Below are positions 36,499 to 46,113 of a DNA stretch of 64,000 nucleotides, in pieces. The position numbers were made by a program, and so were the translations under genes. Origin of the DNA: Anaerovibrio sp. JC8 (GTDB taxonomy: Bacteria; Bacillota; Negativicutes; Selenomonadales; Selenomonadaceae). Position 1 is the first letter of the stretch; each line of letters opens with the position of its first letter. Location of the stretch: NCBI RefSeq assembly GCF_002100115.1, contig NZ_ANBM01000005.1:124001-188000 (forward strand). Direction: 5' to 3'. The notes beneath the pieces are model-generated. The model saw only the letters and a program-made list of their open reading frames with translations. It searched no databases and was not told where the DNA came from.

Positions 36499-37313
36499 AA
36501 CTGGGCCCTCCTCTCATCAAGCTCCTGAAGTGCCTGCTTATATTCAGCCTCAGTAGGAACCTTGTGATGCCATGCTGCCTTGTTTTCAATAAAGGAAACG
36601 CCACAGCCCTTGGTGGTGTTGGCAATGATAACCGTAGGCTTGCCCTTGGTCTTTTTTGCCTCCTCCACTGCATCATCGATGGCCTCCATGTTATTGCCAG
36701 GAATGGAGATTACATTCCAGCCGAATGCTGCCCAGCGCTCTTCCTGGTCATCAGCGTTCATAACTTCCTCAGTGGTGCCGGAAATCTGCAGACGGTTTCT
36801 GTCCACAAAAGCCGTAAGATTGTCCAGCTTGTAATGAGCACCGGCATTCACTGCCTCCCAGTTGGAGCCCTCAGCCATTTCGCCGTCGCCCATTACGGCA
36901 TAAACCCGATAATCCCGCTTGTCCATCTTGCCTGCCATAGCCATACCCACAGCTACAGACAAGCCATGACCAAGGGAGCCGGTATTCATTTCCACACCGT
37001 TAATCTTGTTGTTTGGATGGCCGATGAATTTTGACAAGTACTTGGAATAGGTATCAAACAATTCCTTCTTGTCAAAGAACCCCCGGTCAGCCAGGACACA
37101 GTAAAGAGCTTCTACAGAATGGCCCTTACTGAGAACAAAACGGTCACGGTTCGGATCCTCCATCTTGTCCGGGTCCACGTTCATCTGCTTATAGTACAGG
37201 TCTACCAAAATGTCGGTAACACTGAGGTCGCCGCCAATATGGCCACAGCCTGCGCTATAAATCAGCTCAACAATATCCTTGCGGATATCCAAAGCCTTTG
37301 CCTCAAGATTCAT
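36495..37313 (-). CDS. Transketolase, N-terminal (ThDP-binding) subunit
   Basis: 272 residues. The pyrophosphate-domain ThDP motif is seen as MGDGEMAEGSNWEAVNAG with the downstream N. The SAGCGHIGGDLSVTDIL and LSKGHS motifs near the N terminus are typical of transketolases. It is the second gene of the operon, 2 bases after the isomerase stop. Confidence 0.93.
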   Translation of the reverse strand: MNLEAKALDIRKDIVELIYSAGCGHIGGDLSVTDILVDLYYKQMNVDPDKMEDPNRDRFVLSKGHSVEALYCVLADRGFFDKKELFDTYSKYLSKFIGHPNNKINGVEMNTGSLGHGLSVAVGMAMAGKMDKRDYRVYAVMGDGEMAEGSNWEAVNAGAHYKLDNLTAFVDRNRLQISGTTEEVMNADDQEERWAAFGWNVISIPGNNMEAIDDAVEEAKKTKGKPTVIIANTTKGCGVSFIENKAAWHHKVPTEAEYKQALQELDERRAQL

Positions 37314-37315
37314 AA

Positions 37316-38716
37316 TTACTCACCTCTCAAATAAGCCTTTACCTCTTCCTCAATTGGGTCGTAAAGATCCGGCTTTACCCCAATATATTTACATGCCTCG
37401 TAAAGTACAGGCACAACATTCTTGTGAATACCTACACAGTGGTGAATATAAGGGCCTTCAACAACCTTGGCCTCCAGACGCTTGATGTTCTCTACCTCAA
37501 TCCAGAGATAGGTACCCATGCAGCGTGGGCCCTCAACGCCCTTGGCATTGCCCAGGAGCATGGAGTACTCGCCGTTGTCGCCATCAAAGCGGCACAGGGT
37601 AACATCACCATGACGGGCCTCAGCAGTCAGGGAACCAGGATGGTCAAAAGCTAATGGATAAGTAAGCTGAGCCTTTTCCTTGGCAATGGAAATTGGCCAT
37701 GGACCGCAGTGCTGCAGAAGCTCACCATTTTCAATATCAGGATGACGAATAGTCCAGTCAGCGAAGAAGGAACGGGTTTCACCCATGCCGGCTGCCTCCA
37801 CCAGAAGGGCGGTAATGGCACCGTGAATATCAGTTTCGCAGACTACCGGAATACCCTCGTCATTTAACAATGCATTGGCTGCACATGGCATAATGCCCAG
37901 CTCAGACTGGAGTGCGTTCCAGCACTGAATAGCTGCTGCATTGCAGCCATATTTCTTGATAAGGTTGGACATGCCCACCTTAAGGGCTGCTACGTTCTCA
38001 AGCTCGTCGTCCTTAACCTTGATTTCCATCTTCTCGCGGCAGTATGCCACTACCTTCTGGACCTCGGTGCCCTCTTCCTTGGCTGCCTTTACGGCATCCA
38101 TAAGCTCAGGCATAGGAATTGGTGACAGCTGAATGTTGAACTTTTCCAGCAGCTCGCCTTCGTTGCACATGGTAGTCCAGAAATCATACGGACGTGGTGC
38201 AATCTGAAGGATTCGGATACTTCTAAAGGTCTTTACAATATTGCAGACTGCCAAAAAGTCCTTGATTCCCCGCTCAAACACCGGGTCACTGAGACGGCAG
38301 TTGGTCATATATGTAAATGGCACCTGAAAACGACGGAGCACCTTGCCTGTTGCAAACAAACCGCACTGAGTATCACGGAGTCTGACACCGTTTGGCTCCG
38401 GGCGTTCATCCAGTGGACCCCAGAGAAGAACCGGAACGTTCATGTCCTTTGCCAGACGGGCACACAAATACTCAGTACCAAAATTGCAATGAGGCAAAAA
38501 TAATCCGTCGATCTTTTCTTTCTTAAATTTCTCTACGATCTTTAAGCGATCGTTCTCATCGTAGAGCAGCCCCTCCTCGTTAATATCATCGATATCAACG
38601 AAATCAACGCCCAACTCCTCAAGGCGCTGACGGGTTAATCCACGATACTTTACTGCATCTGGAGCACTGAAGATACTGCGTCGTGTAGGCGCATAACCTA
38701 ATTTGATTTTTACCAT
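37316..38716 (-). CDS. L-fucose/L-arabinose isomerase-family protein
   Basis: 466 residues, first gene of the sugar operon. Resembles the fucose isomerase superfamily: an N-terminal Rossmann-like part (VDFVDIDDINEEGLL), GCNAAAIQCWNALQSELGIMPCAANALLNDEGIPVVCETDIHGA (in short blocks, holding metal-ligand Glu and Asp) and a C-terminal His in GPYIHHCVG. It would interconvert an aldose and a ketose, which the FGGY kinase then phosphorylates. AGGGGG lies 7 bases before the ATG. Substrate unknown. Confidence 0.85.
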   Translation of the reverse strand: MVKIKLGYAPTRRSIFSAPDAVKYRGLTRQRLEELGVDFVDIDDINEEGLLYDENDRLKIVEKFKKEKIDGLFLPHCNFGTEYLCARLAKDMNVPVLLWGPLDERPEPNGVRLRDTQCGLFATGKVLRRFQVPFTYMTNCRLSDPVFERGIKDFLAVCNIVKTFRSIRILQIAPRPYDFWTTMCNEGELLEKFNIQLSPIPMPELMDAVKAAKEEGTEVQKVVAYCREKMEIKVKDDELENVAALKVGMSNLIKKYGCNAAAIQCWNALQSELGIMPCAANALLNDEGIPVVCETDIHGAITALLVEAAGMGETRSFFADWTIRHPDIENGELLQHCGPWPISIAKEKAQLTYPLAFDHPGSLTAEARHGDVTLCRFDGDNGEYSMLLGNAKGVEGPRCMGTYLWIEVENIKRLEAKVVEGPYIHHCVGIHKNVVPVLYEACKYIGVKPDLYDPIEEEVKAYLRGE

Positions 38717-38747
38717 GTCATTTTCCCCCTATAAAATAACACACATA

Positions 38748-38919
38748 ATTATATCTAAATTTTTAGTTTCCCTTTTATTGGGTATCTTCCTTACCCTATA
38801 CATTCTCTCTTTTTTTACACTCTTATTATAGCATTTGCTATATAAATTTTTCAATAAAATTTTAGTAAATTTATCGGTATTTTTTATTGTTTACCCCGTT
38901 TTTGGGTATGTTTTGGGTA
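38748..38919 (-). promoter_or_regulatory. Regulatory region of the sugar operon with repeated GGGTA motifs
   Basis: On the minus strand TATAAT (38748-38753) is a good -10 without a clear -35. Upstream, GGGTA-N7-TACCC (38780-38796) is an inverted repeat centred near -47. Farther up, TTTTGGGTAT occurs twice in tandem with an 11-base period near 38900-38920. These are candidate operators for an unidentified regulator. The rest of 38717-38985 is AT-rich with no gene. Confidence 0.5.
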
Positions 38920-39078
38920 TTTTCAACTTGGTTTTAGGATTAATTCATGGGTTGTGGCTAAATAGTTTTATGTGTCTACAATTTTTATATAAAAATCCTC
39001 TCTAAAATTTTATAAATAATTTTATATAAAATTATGCATATTCCCCTTCTATTCCTAAAACAGCCAAATTTGACCAGG

Positions 39079-39223
39079 ATACCCGTAAATGTTATCCTTA
39101 TTCTAGTTTTGTACATTGCTAACATTTGCCAGACTTCCTCAAAAAGAGGAAGATAAGCAACCTTAAAGCTCTGGGTAAACTCGACTAGATTCAGCGGAAA
39201 CAAAAATCTCCACTGAATAAGTC
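39079..39223. other. Structured non-coding region with three hairpins
   Basis: Three inverted repeats lie in a row: AAATGTTA with TAACATTT, CTTCCTC with GAGGAAG, and GACT-GATTCAG-GGA with TCC-CTGAAT-AGTC. The last ends just upstream of the rqcH ribosome site (TGGAGG). A minus-strand frame of 80 codons covers it but lacks a ribosome site. It could be an RNA leader, a small RNA or a dispersed repeat. I do not match it to a known riboswitch. Confidence 0.45.
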
Positions 39224-39248
39224 TCATTATATATGGAGGTACGCTCTT

Positions 39249-41006
39249 ATGAGTTTAGATGGTATTTCTATGCATCCGTTGGCCATAGAGCTGGATAGGG
39301 CCATAACCGGCGGACGTATAGACAAGATTAATCAGCCAAATAAGCAGTCGGTTATTTTATCCGTAAGACAGCCGGGCAAAAATTATTTGGTTCATATTTC
39401 GATAAATCCCCAGAACCCTGCCGTTCATATTATAGAAAAGGCACCGGACAACCCTCCGGAGCCACCTATGTTCTGCATGGTTCTGCGCAAGCATATAGAA
39501 ACTGCCCGCATTGCCCGGGTGTATCAGCACAGCCTTGACCGCATTATTATTTTGGATATGGACGTACTGGCCGCCGGAGGACAAATTGTCACCAAATCAC
39601 TGGTGATCGAGCTCATGGGCAAGTACAGCAACATTATCCTGACACAGGATGATAACATCATTGATGTACTGCGCCGGGTAGGAGCCAATTCCAGCCGTAT
39701 AAGAACAGTGCTGCCGGGAGATCCGTATGTTTTCCCACCAATTCAGGATAAGATGGATCTGCTGGAGTGTCCTATGGACAATGTGGTGGCTTCCATAAAG
39801 AGCAAAGGCGAATTAAAGCTCAGCAAGGCCATTCTCGATACCTGTCTGGGCTTTGGCCCGGTTACGGCCAAGGAAGTGGCCTTTGCCGCCGGCCTGCCCC
39901 ACAACCAGCTGGTCAGTGAGCTGGAGGAAAGTGATTTTTCTTCTCTTAAGGATGCATTGACAGAAATTACAGGGGCCTTTAAGGAGCCATGTGGCGAAGC
40001 CTGTCTGGTAATCGATGCCAACAGGAAGCTGCTGGCCACTGCCTCCTTCCCTCTCCACTACTACATAAATGATACGGTACTGACCTTTGATACCATCAGT
40101 GAGATGCTGGCCAAGGCCTCCAGTATTGCCGGAAGCTTCCAGCTGCCGGACCGGGACCGCTTCAAGAAGCTTATCAAAAACGAGCTGAACCGGGCCGAAA
40201 ACAAGGTGGATAAGCTGAAGGGCGATATTGCCGCGGCGGATAATGCCGAGGAATACCGCATTAAGGCGGATAATCTTATGACCTACCAGTATCAGCTGAA
40301 GGACAGGGAGGATGCCGTAGTTACTGTTGTGAACATCTACAGCGAAGCCGGTGAAAGCATTGATATTGCCATGGACCAGCGGCTGTCCGTCAGCGAAAAT
40401 GTTCAGGCCTACTACAAAAAATATGACAAGCTGAAGCGTGGCAAGGAGCTGCTGGAAAAGCAGCTGGAGAAATGTCTGGATGATATAAAATATCTGGCCT
40501 CCATAGAGACTTCTTTGGAAGCCTCTACCAGCCTTGCGGAAATCAATGATATTAAAACAGAGCTTATTACCAATGGCATCTTGCGGGAAAACCTGAAGAA
40601 GCATGCTTCCGTAAAGCAGTCCCAGCCATTTAAGTTCACTGCCCCGGACGGCACTGTTATTCTGGTGGGCAAGAACAATTACCAGAATGACCGCCTCACC
40701 TTCAAGATCAGCAATCCGGGAGACATCTGGCTGCACACTCAGGAGATTCCCGGTTCCCACGTTATCATCCGCTGTGACGGTGAGGACCCATCCGAGGACA
40801 CGCTGCTGCTGGCCTCCTATCTGGCAGTTCATTTCAGTCAGGCTGCCAACTCCTCCAAGGTGCCGGTGGACTACACCCGCTGCCGTTTCGTCAAGAAACC
40901 GGCAGGAGCCAAGCCGGGCTTCGTAATCTTCACCAACCAAAATACCCTCTATGTCACCCCGGAGGACGAGGTCCTGAAGCCGGTTCTTTTGCAGGAAAAT
41001 CAATAA
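39249..41006 (+). CDS. rqcH: RqcH (NFACT family, Rqc2 homologue)
   Basis: 585 residues. Binds stalled 50S-peptidyl-tRNA complexes and directs alanine tailing in bacterial ribosome quality control; older names are FbpA or fibronectin-binding protein. NFACT-N at the N terminus (IELDRAITGGRIDKINQPNK), helix-hairpin-helix and coiled-coil middle, and a C-terminal NFACT-R domain with DIWLHTQEIPGSHVII. TGGAGG lies 8 bases or so before the ATG. Single-gene transcript ending in a bidirectional terminator. Confidence 0.93.
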   Translation: MSLDGISMHPLAIELDRAITGGRIDKINQPNKQSVILSVRQPGKNYLVHISINPQNPAVHIIEKAPDNPPEPPMFCMVLRKHIETARIARVYQHSLDRIIILDMDVLAAGGQIVTKSLVIELMGKYSNIILTQDDNIIDVLRRVGANSSRIRTVLPGDPYVFPPIQDKMDLLECPMDNVVASIKSKGELKLSKAILDTCLGFGPVTAKEVAFAAGLPHNQLVSELEESDFSSLKDALTEITGAFKEPCGEACLVIDANRKLLATASFPLHYYINDTVLTFDTISEMLAKASSIAGSFQLPDRDRFKKLIKNELNRAENKVDKLKGDIAAADNAEEYRIKADNLMTYQYQLKDREDAVVTVVNIYSEAGESIDIAMDQRLSVSENVQAYYKKYDKLKRGKELLEKQLEKCLDDIKYLASIETSLEASTSLAEINDIKTELITNGILRENLKKHASVKQSQPFKFTAPDGTVILVGKNNYQNDRLTFKISNPGDIWLHTQEIPGSHVIIRCDGEDPSEDTLLLASYLAVHFSQAANSSKVPVDYTRCRFVKKPAGAKPGFVIFTNQNTLYVTPEDEVLKPVLLQENQ

Positions 41007-41021
41007 AATAGGACAAACAAA

Positions 41022-41064
41022 AAGGACAACGCACGTCAGTGTAAATACTGAATGCGTTGTCCTT
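41022..41064. terminator. Bidirectional terminator between rqcH and the DUF6056 gene
   Basis: AAGGACAACGCA and TGCGTTGTCCTT form a 12-bp stem, with T-runs on both sides. It serves the convergent rqcH and DUF6056 units. Confidence 0.9.
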
Positions 41065-41098
41065 ATTTTTATGCTCATTTAGTCAAGAACGAATACGA

Positions 41099-42772
41099 TT
41101 ACCGATTGTTATCATCCTTATTGACCTTAATATCCTCCAGGCCATAATACTTACATAGTCCACCCTTTGTTACGCTGTTATCGAAATCCACAAAGAACAC
41201 ATGGCGCAGAGCCCGATTAGTCATCTTAATCGGCTCCATGTAGGCAATCGGCTCACCCTTGGTCACGGTTTCCTCCACAATTTCTATGCGGGCATTATGC
41301 TCCTGCTGCATGGTGTACATGACCACCGTAGCGGCAGAAATGGTGAACAGGCCAATGCCAAAAGCACCGGCATACAAAAGCTTCTCCGTGTACTGCTCAT
41401 AGTACTGACGGATAATTGGTTCCCTTAAAACCGCCAACGTAGCAATAATAATCATGCACACTGAGCTGAAGGTTGCACGGGCCGGGAAGGTCGGTGCCGC
41501 CAGCATAACCATGTTGTTTAACAGGGCCAGGGCCAGCATAATTCCTGCATAACGAACAGACTCATAACGGTTCCATACTTCTCTGGCCTTCACATGCTGG
41601 GAAAGGAGCTTTATATTTTCCCCGGAAAGTCCCAGCTTTTTCTTGGCTACACCGTAAATCAGGAAAATTATAAACCAGTAAATGGCCATTTCCTCAAAGC
41701 CCCGGAAGATATTATTTACTTTGTCCAGCACCTTAGGGTCCGTCAGTCCAACCGGCACCATGACGCCGCTATACAGGGCATCTCTGAGAGCCCAGGCCAC
41801 AAAGCTGCCATTAAAGTAGGACACCACCAGAAGTATGATAAGCCCAAGTAAAATCCACTGACCAGTGGTGATTTTTCCATCCACTTCTTTGAGGGCTATT
41901 CCCTTCTCCTGGGCCATTTTGATTTTAAAAATCCGCCATGCTATCAGAAGAATCAAAATCATTGGCAAAATGTAGAGAACCATCTCACCGTTGCCGGCAA
42001 ACTGGTTGCCAATATGGGTAAGAATTCCCTTGCCCTGCCCCTGATCATCGTAACGGACGAAATTACCCGGTGCAGCCACCAGCCCCACCAGACCAATTAA
42101 GGCGCCTACACAGCCTGACAGCATCCATGCAGGCATATTGCCATTTTTCTTCATATACCAGCTGATGAGGGCCGACAGCCCCACCACGGTTACCGCCAAA
42201 TTCTCCACTGACCAGCCGGCAATTACGCCAAACAGGAGCATTGGCAGAAGCATCCAGCCACCAAGGACTGATTCGCCTTTTTTCAAGGAAAGATTATATG
42301 GAAGTAAAAACAGGGCAACTGGCACCGCAGACCACAAATATACGGTGGAACCGCTTTTCCAGATAGCCACCTCGCCAAAATGTGGGAAGGACAGCCAGGC
42401 CAACAGGCTGGCAATGGCCACCATAACCGGCTCCTTGGTAAGGGAAGTATCCCGGCGGGCATGAAAATAAATCAGAACCACCAAAGCCACAAACATCAAG
42501 GCATTGGCAATATCAAACCAGATTTTCCCCAGCCACAGAAACAAATCCAGACAAAATACCGTGACCATACGGCCGCCATGCAGCATGTAATGCATATAGC
42601 AGGAATACAGCACATCACTGAAATTCTCGATGTGCACAGCCGTAGTATAAATCATGGAATAATCGTAATCATCACGATGCAAAGGCATCAATATATTAAG
42701 CATCAGCATCAGCAGAAAAAGCGCTGTCAATATCAGGCCTGTCTGCCAAACGTAATTTTTAGTCTGGGACAA
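41099..42772 (-). CDS. Multi-spanning membrane protein, DUF6056/GtrC-like
   Basis: 557 residues with about 12 membrane segments. The first extracytoplasmic loop has HRDDYDYSM and a later GGRMVTV, a pattern seen in DUF6056 and lipid-linked glycosyltransferases of the GT-C type, where the paired Asp is catalytic. It follows a GtrB-like glycosyltransferase by 13 bases, so it probably transfers the sugar from a polyprenyl carrier to a surface glycan. Inferred from context. Confidence 0.72.
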   Translation of the reverse strand: MSQTKNYVWQTGLILTALFLLMLMLNILMPLHRDDYDYSMIYTTAVHIENFSDVLYSCYMHYMLHGGRMVTVFCLDLFLWLGKIWFDIANALMFVALVVLIYFHARRDTSLTKEPVMVAIASLLAWLSFPHFGEVAIWKSGSTVYLWSAVPVALFLLPYNLSLKKGESVLGGWMLLPMLLFGVIAGWSVENLAVTVVGLSALISWYMKKNGNMPAWMLSGCVGALIGLVGLVAAPGNFVRYDDQGQGKGILTHIGNQFAGNGEMVLYILPMILILLIAWRIFKIKMAQEKGIALKEVDGKITTGQWILLGLIILLVVSYFNGSFVAWALRDALYSGVMVPVGLTDPKVLDKVNNIFRGFEEMAIYWFIIFLIYGVAKKKLGLSGENIKLLSQHVKAREVWNRYESVRYAGIMLALALLNNMVMLAAPTFPARATFSSVCMIIIATLAVLREPIIRQYYEQYTEKLLYAGAFGIGLFTISAATVVMYTMQQEHNARIEIVEETVTKGEPIAYMEPIKMTNRALRHVFFVDFDNSVTKGGLCKYYGLEDIKVNKDDNNR

Positions 42773-42785
42773 AATGCTACACTCC

Positions 42786-43763
42786 TTAATTCTTAGTTAC
42801 CTCCGGCTTTCTCACCGGACTGTCATATATAACCTTAATGCCGTTATATTCATCCACCAGATACACCGGACGATGCTTGCTCTCAGTAAACACCCTGCCC
42901 AGATATTCACCGATAATACCCAGAGAAAGCAACTGTACGCCGCCCAAAAACAGCATAACAGTAATCAAGGTTGGATACCCCGCCACCGGGTCACCATAAC
43001 ACAGGGCATTAAACAGCACGAAGCACATATACCCCAAGGCAAGAACGGAAACACCAAGACCAAGCATAGTAGTCATTCTGAGAGGTGCCGTAGTAAAGGA
43101 GGTTATACCCTCTATGGCCAGATTGCACAGTGACAGATAATTCCATGTGGTTTTGCCATAGGCCCGAGGCTGAACCTGGAAAGGGATTTCCTTTTTCTTA
43201 TAGCCCACCCAGGTGTACATTCCCTTGGTAAACCGCTGATTCTCACGCATCAGCCGCAGAGCCGCCACACAGCGTTTATCCAAAAGACGGAAGTCGCCTA
43301 CATCCCGCTGCAGCTTGTACTTGGACACGGAGTCCATGCCCTTGTAAAACAGGTTGGCCGCCGTGCGCTTCAGCCAGGCCTCATCCTGTCTATCAGTACG
43401 CTTGGCACAAACATCGTCATAGCCCTTATGCCACCAGTCTATCATTTCCGGAATCAGCTGTGGTGGGTGCTGCAGGTCAGCATCCATAATTATCACCGCA
43501 TCCCCCTCGGCATAATCCAAGCCAGCCATCATGGCAGGCTCCTTGCCGAAGTTCCGGGAGAGGCTGATGTAGGACACATCACTATGATTCTCAGCCAGAT
43601 TCCGTATCTTTATCAGAGTTTCATCAATACTGCCGTCATTTATAAACAGATAGTGAAATTCACAATCCTTTATATCCTTTAAGACATCGGACACCACCGT
43701 ATAAAATTGTTCCACGCCCTCCTGCTCGTTATAGCAGGGAACTATGATAGTTATCTTATCCAT
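42786..43763 (-). CDS. GtrB-like polyprenyl-phosphate glycosyltransferase (GT2)
   Basis: 325 residues. The cytoplasmic GT2 domain begins ITIIVPCYNEQEGVEQF and has the nucleotide-sugar motif IIMDADLQHPPQLIPEM (DxD-type) and acceptor-site TDRQDEAWLKR. Two C-terminal membrane helices anchor it. Such enzymes load a sugar onto undecaprenyl phosphate. Middle gene of a three-gene unit with ChbG-like deacetylase and the DUF6056 protein. Confidence 0.9.
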   Translation of the reverse strand: MDKITIIVPCYNEQEGVEQFYTVVSDVLKDIKDCEFHYLFINDGSIDETLIKIRNLAENHSDVSYISLSRNFGKEPAMMAGLDYAEGDAVIIMDADLQHPPQLIPEMIDWWHKGYDDVCAKRTDRQDEAWLKRTAANLFYKGMDSVSKYKLQRDVGDFRLLDKRCVAALRLMRENQRFTKGMYTWVGYKKKEIPFQVQPRAYGKTTWNYLSLCNLAIEGITSFTTAPLRMTTMLGLGVSVLALGYMCFVLFNALCYGDPVAGYPTLITVMLFLGGVQLLSLGIIGEYLGRVFTESKHRPVYLVDEYNGIKVIYDSPVRKPEVTKN

Positions 43764-43779
43764 TGTTGCCTTTGTCTCC

Positions 43780-44640
43780 TTAGCCTTCCATCACCAAAGA
43801 ACGGAAATTGGTTATTTTCACCTTATTTTCTTCAATAAGCTTAATGATAGCCGGGGATGTCATGGCTTTAAATTCCGCCTCAAAATCGTGGTCCCAGCCT
43901 GTCTCAGGAATAAGCTGACCGTTATGGGTGCCCGGGTGCATCATAACCTCGGTAACTCCCGGCTTCAAATCACGGATAACACCGGCAAGGTTCTCCTCAG
44001 TTACGGCTTCTCCCGCCACAATGCCCGCAAAATAATCCGGAGTAGCCACGCCTCTCGCCTTGGCCTTACTGCCTGCCATCATAGCCAGAGTCCCCAGTCC
44101 CAGACGGCCAATAAGCTGACCAATGCCCCCAAACTCACCACTGAACAGTGGAGCCTTGGGAATGCGGACTGCCTTGATGCCTGCTTCCTTTACCAAATCC
44201 AGAACCACATTGATTACCCCAGGCAATGTATGCATGTGCTGATGGCTGTCTGCATGGGTCAGACTAAGTCCCGTATTCTGCATTTTTCTGAGCTGGGCAC
44301 CAAGCTCTGCCCGTACCTCCTGCATATTTACGCTGCCAGAAACCAGCTTTTTTACAAAGGCTGAATGGTCATCCACAAAAACGCCTTCCTCCGTTACCAG
44401 AGAAGGAATCTCCTTGGGAGGCAATACAGGAAAACCATTTACCAGAGTAAAATGGATACCGACCCCCAGCTCCGGATGGCGCCGACCAATGTCCACTGCC
44501 GAATCAAAGGCTTTTGCTCCCGGCATAAGAGTGGCAGACCGCAGTATTCCCTTTTCTGTTGCCTGCTCCACCGCCTTATTAATCAGCTCATGACGGCCAA
44601 AATCATCGGCATTTACAATCAGTTTTTTCAAATATCTCAA
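43780..44640 (-). CDS. ChbG/HpnK-family carbohydrate deacetylase (YdjC-like)
   Basis: 286 residues. YdjC-fold motifs: LIVNADDFGRHELINKA with the Asp pair, GVGIHFTLVNG, THADSHQHMHTLPGV with metal-binding His residues, and MMHPGTHNG. The family removes acetyl groups from N-acetylated sugars. The start appears to be TTG (44638-44640) with a weak ribosome site; another TTG is three codons inside. It heads the glycan-modification unit and may trim the sugar placed by the GtrB-like enzyme. Confidence 0.87.
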   Translation of the reverse strand: MRYLKKLIVNADDFGRHELINKAVEQATEKGILRSATLMPGAKAFDSAVDIGRRHPELGVGIHFTLVNGFPVLPPKEIPSLVTEEGVFVDDHSAFVKKLVSGSVNMQEVRAELGAQLRKMQNTGLSLTHADSHQHMHTLPGVINVVLDLVKEAGIKAVRIPKAPLFSGEFGGIGQLIGRLGLGTLAMMAGSKAKARGVATPDYFAGIVAGEAVTEENLAGVIRDLKPGVTEVMMHPGTHNGQLIPETGWDHDFEAEFKAMTSPAIIKLIEENKVKITNFRSLVMEG

Positions 44641-44744
44641 TCCATTCTATAGAAACTCAATTAAAACTCAATGTCTAACCAAGTTATTATACCGCAGTTA
44701 GTCCATTTTTTCCATTTTATGGGGAAATATTATCAAATTCAAAA

Positions 44745-44766
44745 GGACGGTCCCTAAGGCCGCCCC
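44745..44766 (-). terminator. Terminator after rarA
   Basis: GGGCGGCC-TTAGGGACCGTCC forms a short GC-rich stem followed on the minus strand by TTTTG. It lies just after the rarA stop. Confidence 0.65.
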
Positions 44767-44775
44767 CAAAAACTA

Positions 44776-46104
44776 TTATTTATACCGCTCCGGCCAGCAG
44801 GCCTTCAGATATTCGCTGATTCTGGCTTCCCGTCCGTTGGAGGTCGGGTGATAATAAGTAGTCCCCTTCATGGCTGTCGGGAGATACTGCTGCTTCACAA
44901 AATGATACGGAAAATCGTGGGCATATTTATAATTAATTCCATGCCCCAGCTTTGCCGCCCCTTTATAATGGGCATCCCGCAGATGCTCCGGAACCACACC
45001 ACAGTCCTTGTGCCTTACATCAGCCAGGGCCGCATCTATAGCCATATAAGCCGCATTGCTCTTTGGTGCGGAAGCCACATAGGTTACGGCTTCTGCCAAA
45101 GGAATTCTGGCCTCCGGCATGCCCACAAACTGAACCGCCTGCACTGCTGCCATGGCCACCACCAGGGCAAAGGGATCCGCATTACCCACATCCTCTGCTG
45201 CACATATAGCCACCCGACGGGCAATGAAATTCAAATCCTCGCCACTGGCCAGCATCCGGGCCAGATAATGAATGGCCGCATCTGGATCACTTCCCCGCAT
45301 GCTCTTAATAAAGGCCGACACCGTATCATAGTGATTATCGCCCTTTTTATCATAGCTTTGGATACGCTCTCCCAAAATAGTATGCAGCAGCTCCATGGTA
45401 ATTTCACTGCCATCATCCACCATGGCAGCCGCCTGCTCCAGCAGATTCAGGGCCATACGGCCATCACCGCCGGAAAGCTGTGCCATGGCATCAACAGCCT
45501 CTTCGCTGGCTGTCAGCTTACGATTGCCCAGGCCCCGCTCCTTATCGTTTAAGGCCTGATTCAGCATCTTGGCCAAATCCTTGTCCGATAAAGCCGACAG
45601 TCGAACGATACGCACCCTGCTCAAAAGCGCATGATTTACCTCGAAAAAAGGATTTTCCGTGGTAGCACCTATCAGAATAAGCCGCCCGTCCTCCACATAA
45701 GGAAGCAACACATCCTGCTGGCTCTTATTGAAGCGATGTATCTCGTCAATGAATACGATGGTCCGCTTCTGATAAAAACGGCGGGCCTCCGCCGCTTCAT
45801 CCACAATTTTGCGTATGTCACCGATACCAGCCGACACTGCGTTTAATTTTTTAAAATTACTGTTGGTAAGAGTGGCCACCATCTGGGCCAGGGTGGTTTT
45901 CCCCGTACCCGGCGGACCATAAAGAATCATGGAAGGAAGCTGGTCCTTCTCTATCATCTTTCTAAGGTATTTTCCCTTGCCCACCGCATCCTCCTGACCG
46001 ATAAACTCGTCAAAATTACGGGGCCGCATACGCTGGGCCAAGGGTTCATACTGTTTACTTTCGCTCTGCTCAGCCGCAGCAAATAAGTCCATACCTAACT
46101 CCAT
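44776..46104 (-). CDS. rarA: Replication-associated recombination protein RarA (MgsA)
   Basis: 442 residues, AAA+ clamp-loader-like ATPase acting at stalled forks. N-terminal LAQRMRPRNFDEFIGQ, Walker A GPPGTGKTT, Walker B VFIDEIHRFNKSQQD, sensor 1 GATTENPFFEV, and the tetramerisation region at the C terminus ending in the family-typical YHPTSNGREARI. Either of two ATGs five codons apart could be the start. Ends 10 bases after dut, so it may be read with miaA-hfq-dut. Confidence 0.95.
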   Translation of the reverse strand: MELGMDLFAAAEQSESKQYEPLAQRMRPRNFDEFIGQEDAVGKGKYLRKMIEKDQLPSMILYGPPGTGKTTLAQMVATLTNSNFKKLNAVSAGIGDIRKIVDEAAEARRFYQKRTIVFIDEIHRFNKSQQDVLLPYVEDGRLILIGATTENPFFEVNHALLSRVRIVRLSALSDKDLAKMLNQALNDKERGLGNRKLTASEEAVDAMAQLSGGDGRMALNLLEQAAAMVDDGSEITMELLHTILGERIQSYDKKGDNHYDTVSAFIKSMRGSDPDAAIHYLARMLASGEDLNFIARRVAICAAEDVGNADPFALVVAMAAVQAVQFVGMPEARIPLAEAVTYVASAPKSNAAYMAIDAALADVRHKDCGVVPEHLRDAHYKGAAKLGHGINYKYAHDFPYHFVKQQYLPTAMKGTTYYHPTSNGREARISEYLKACWPERYK

Positions 46105-46113
46105 ATTGTTCCC

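Noticed and set aside
38985-39227. 80-codon minus-strand frame upstream of rqcH
   Set aside because: No ribosome site, unusual composition, and the DNA is dominated by three hairpins; treated as a structured region instead.
39813-41078. Open frame of 421 codons on the minus strand
   Set aside because: Antisense to rqcH and crossing its terminator.
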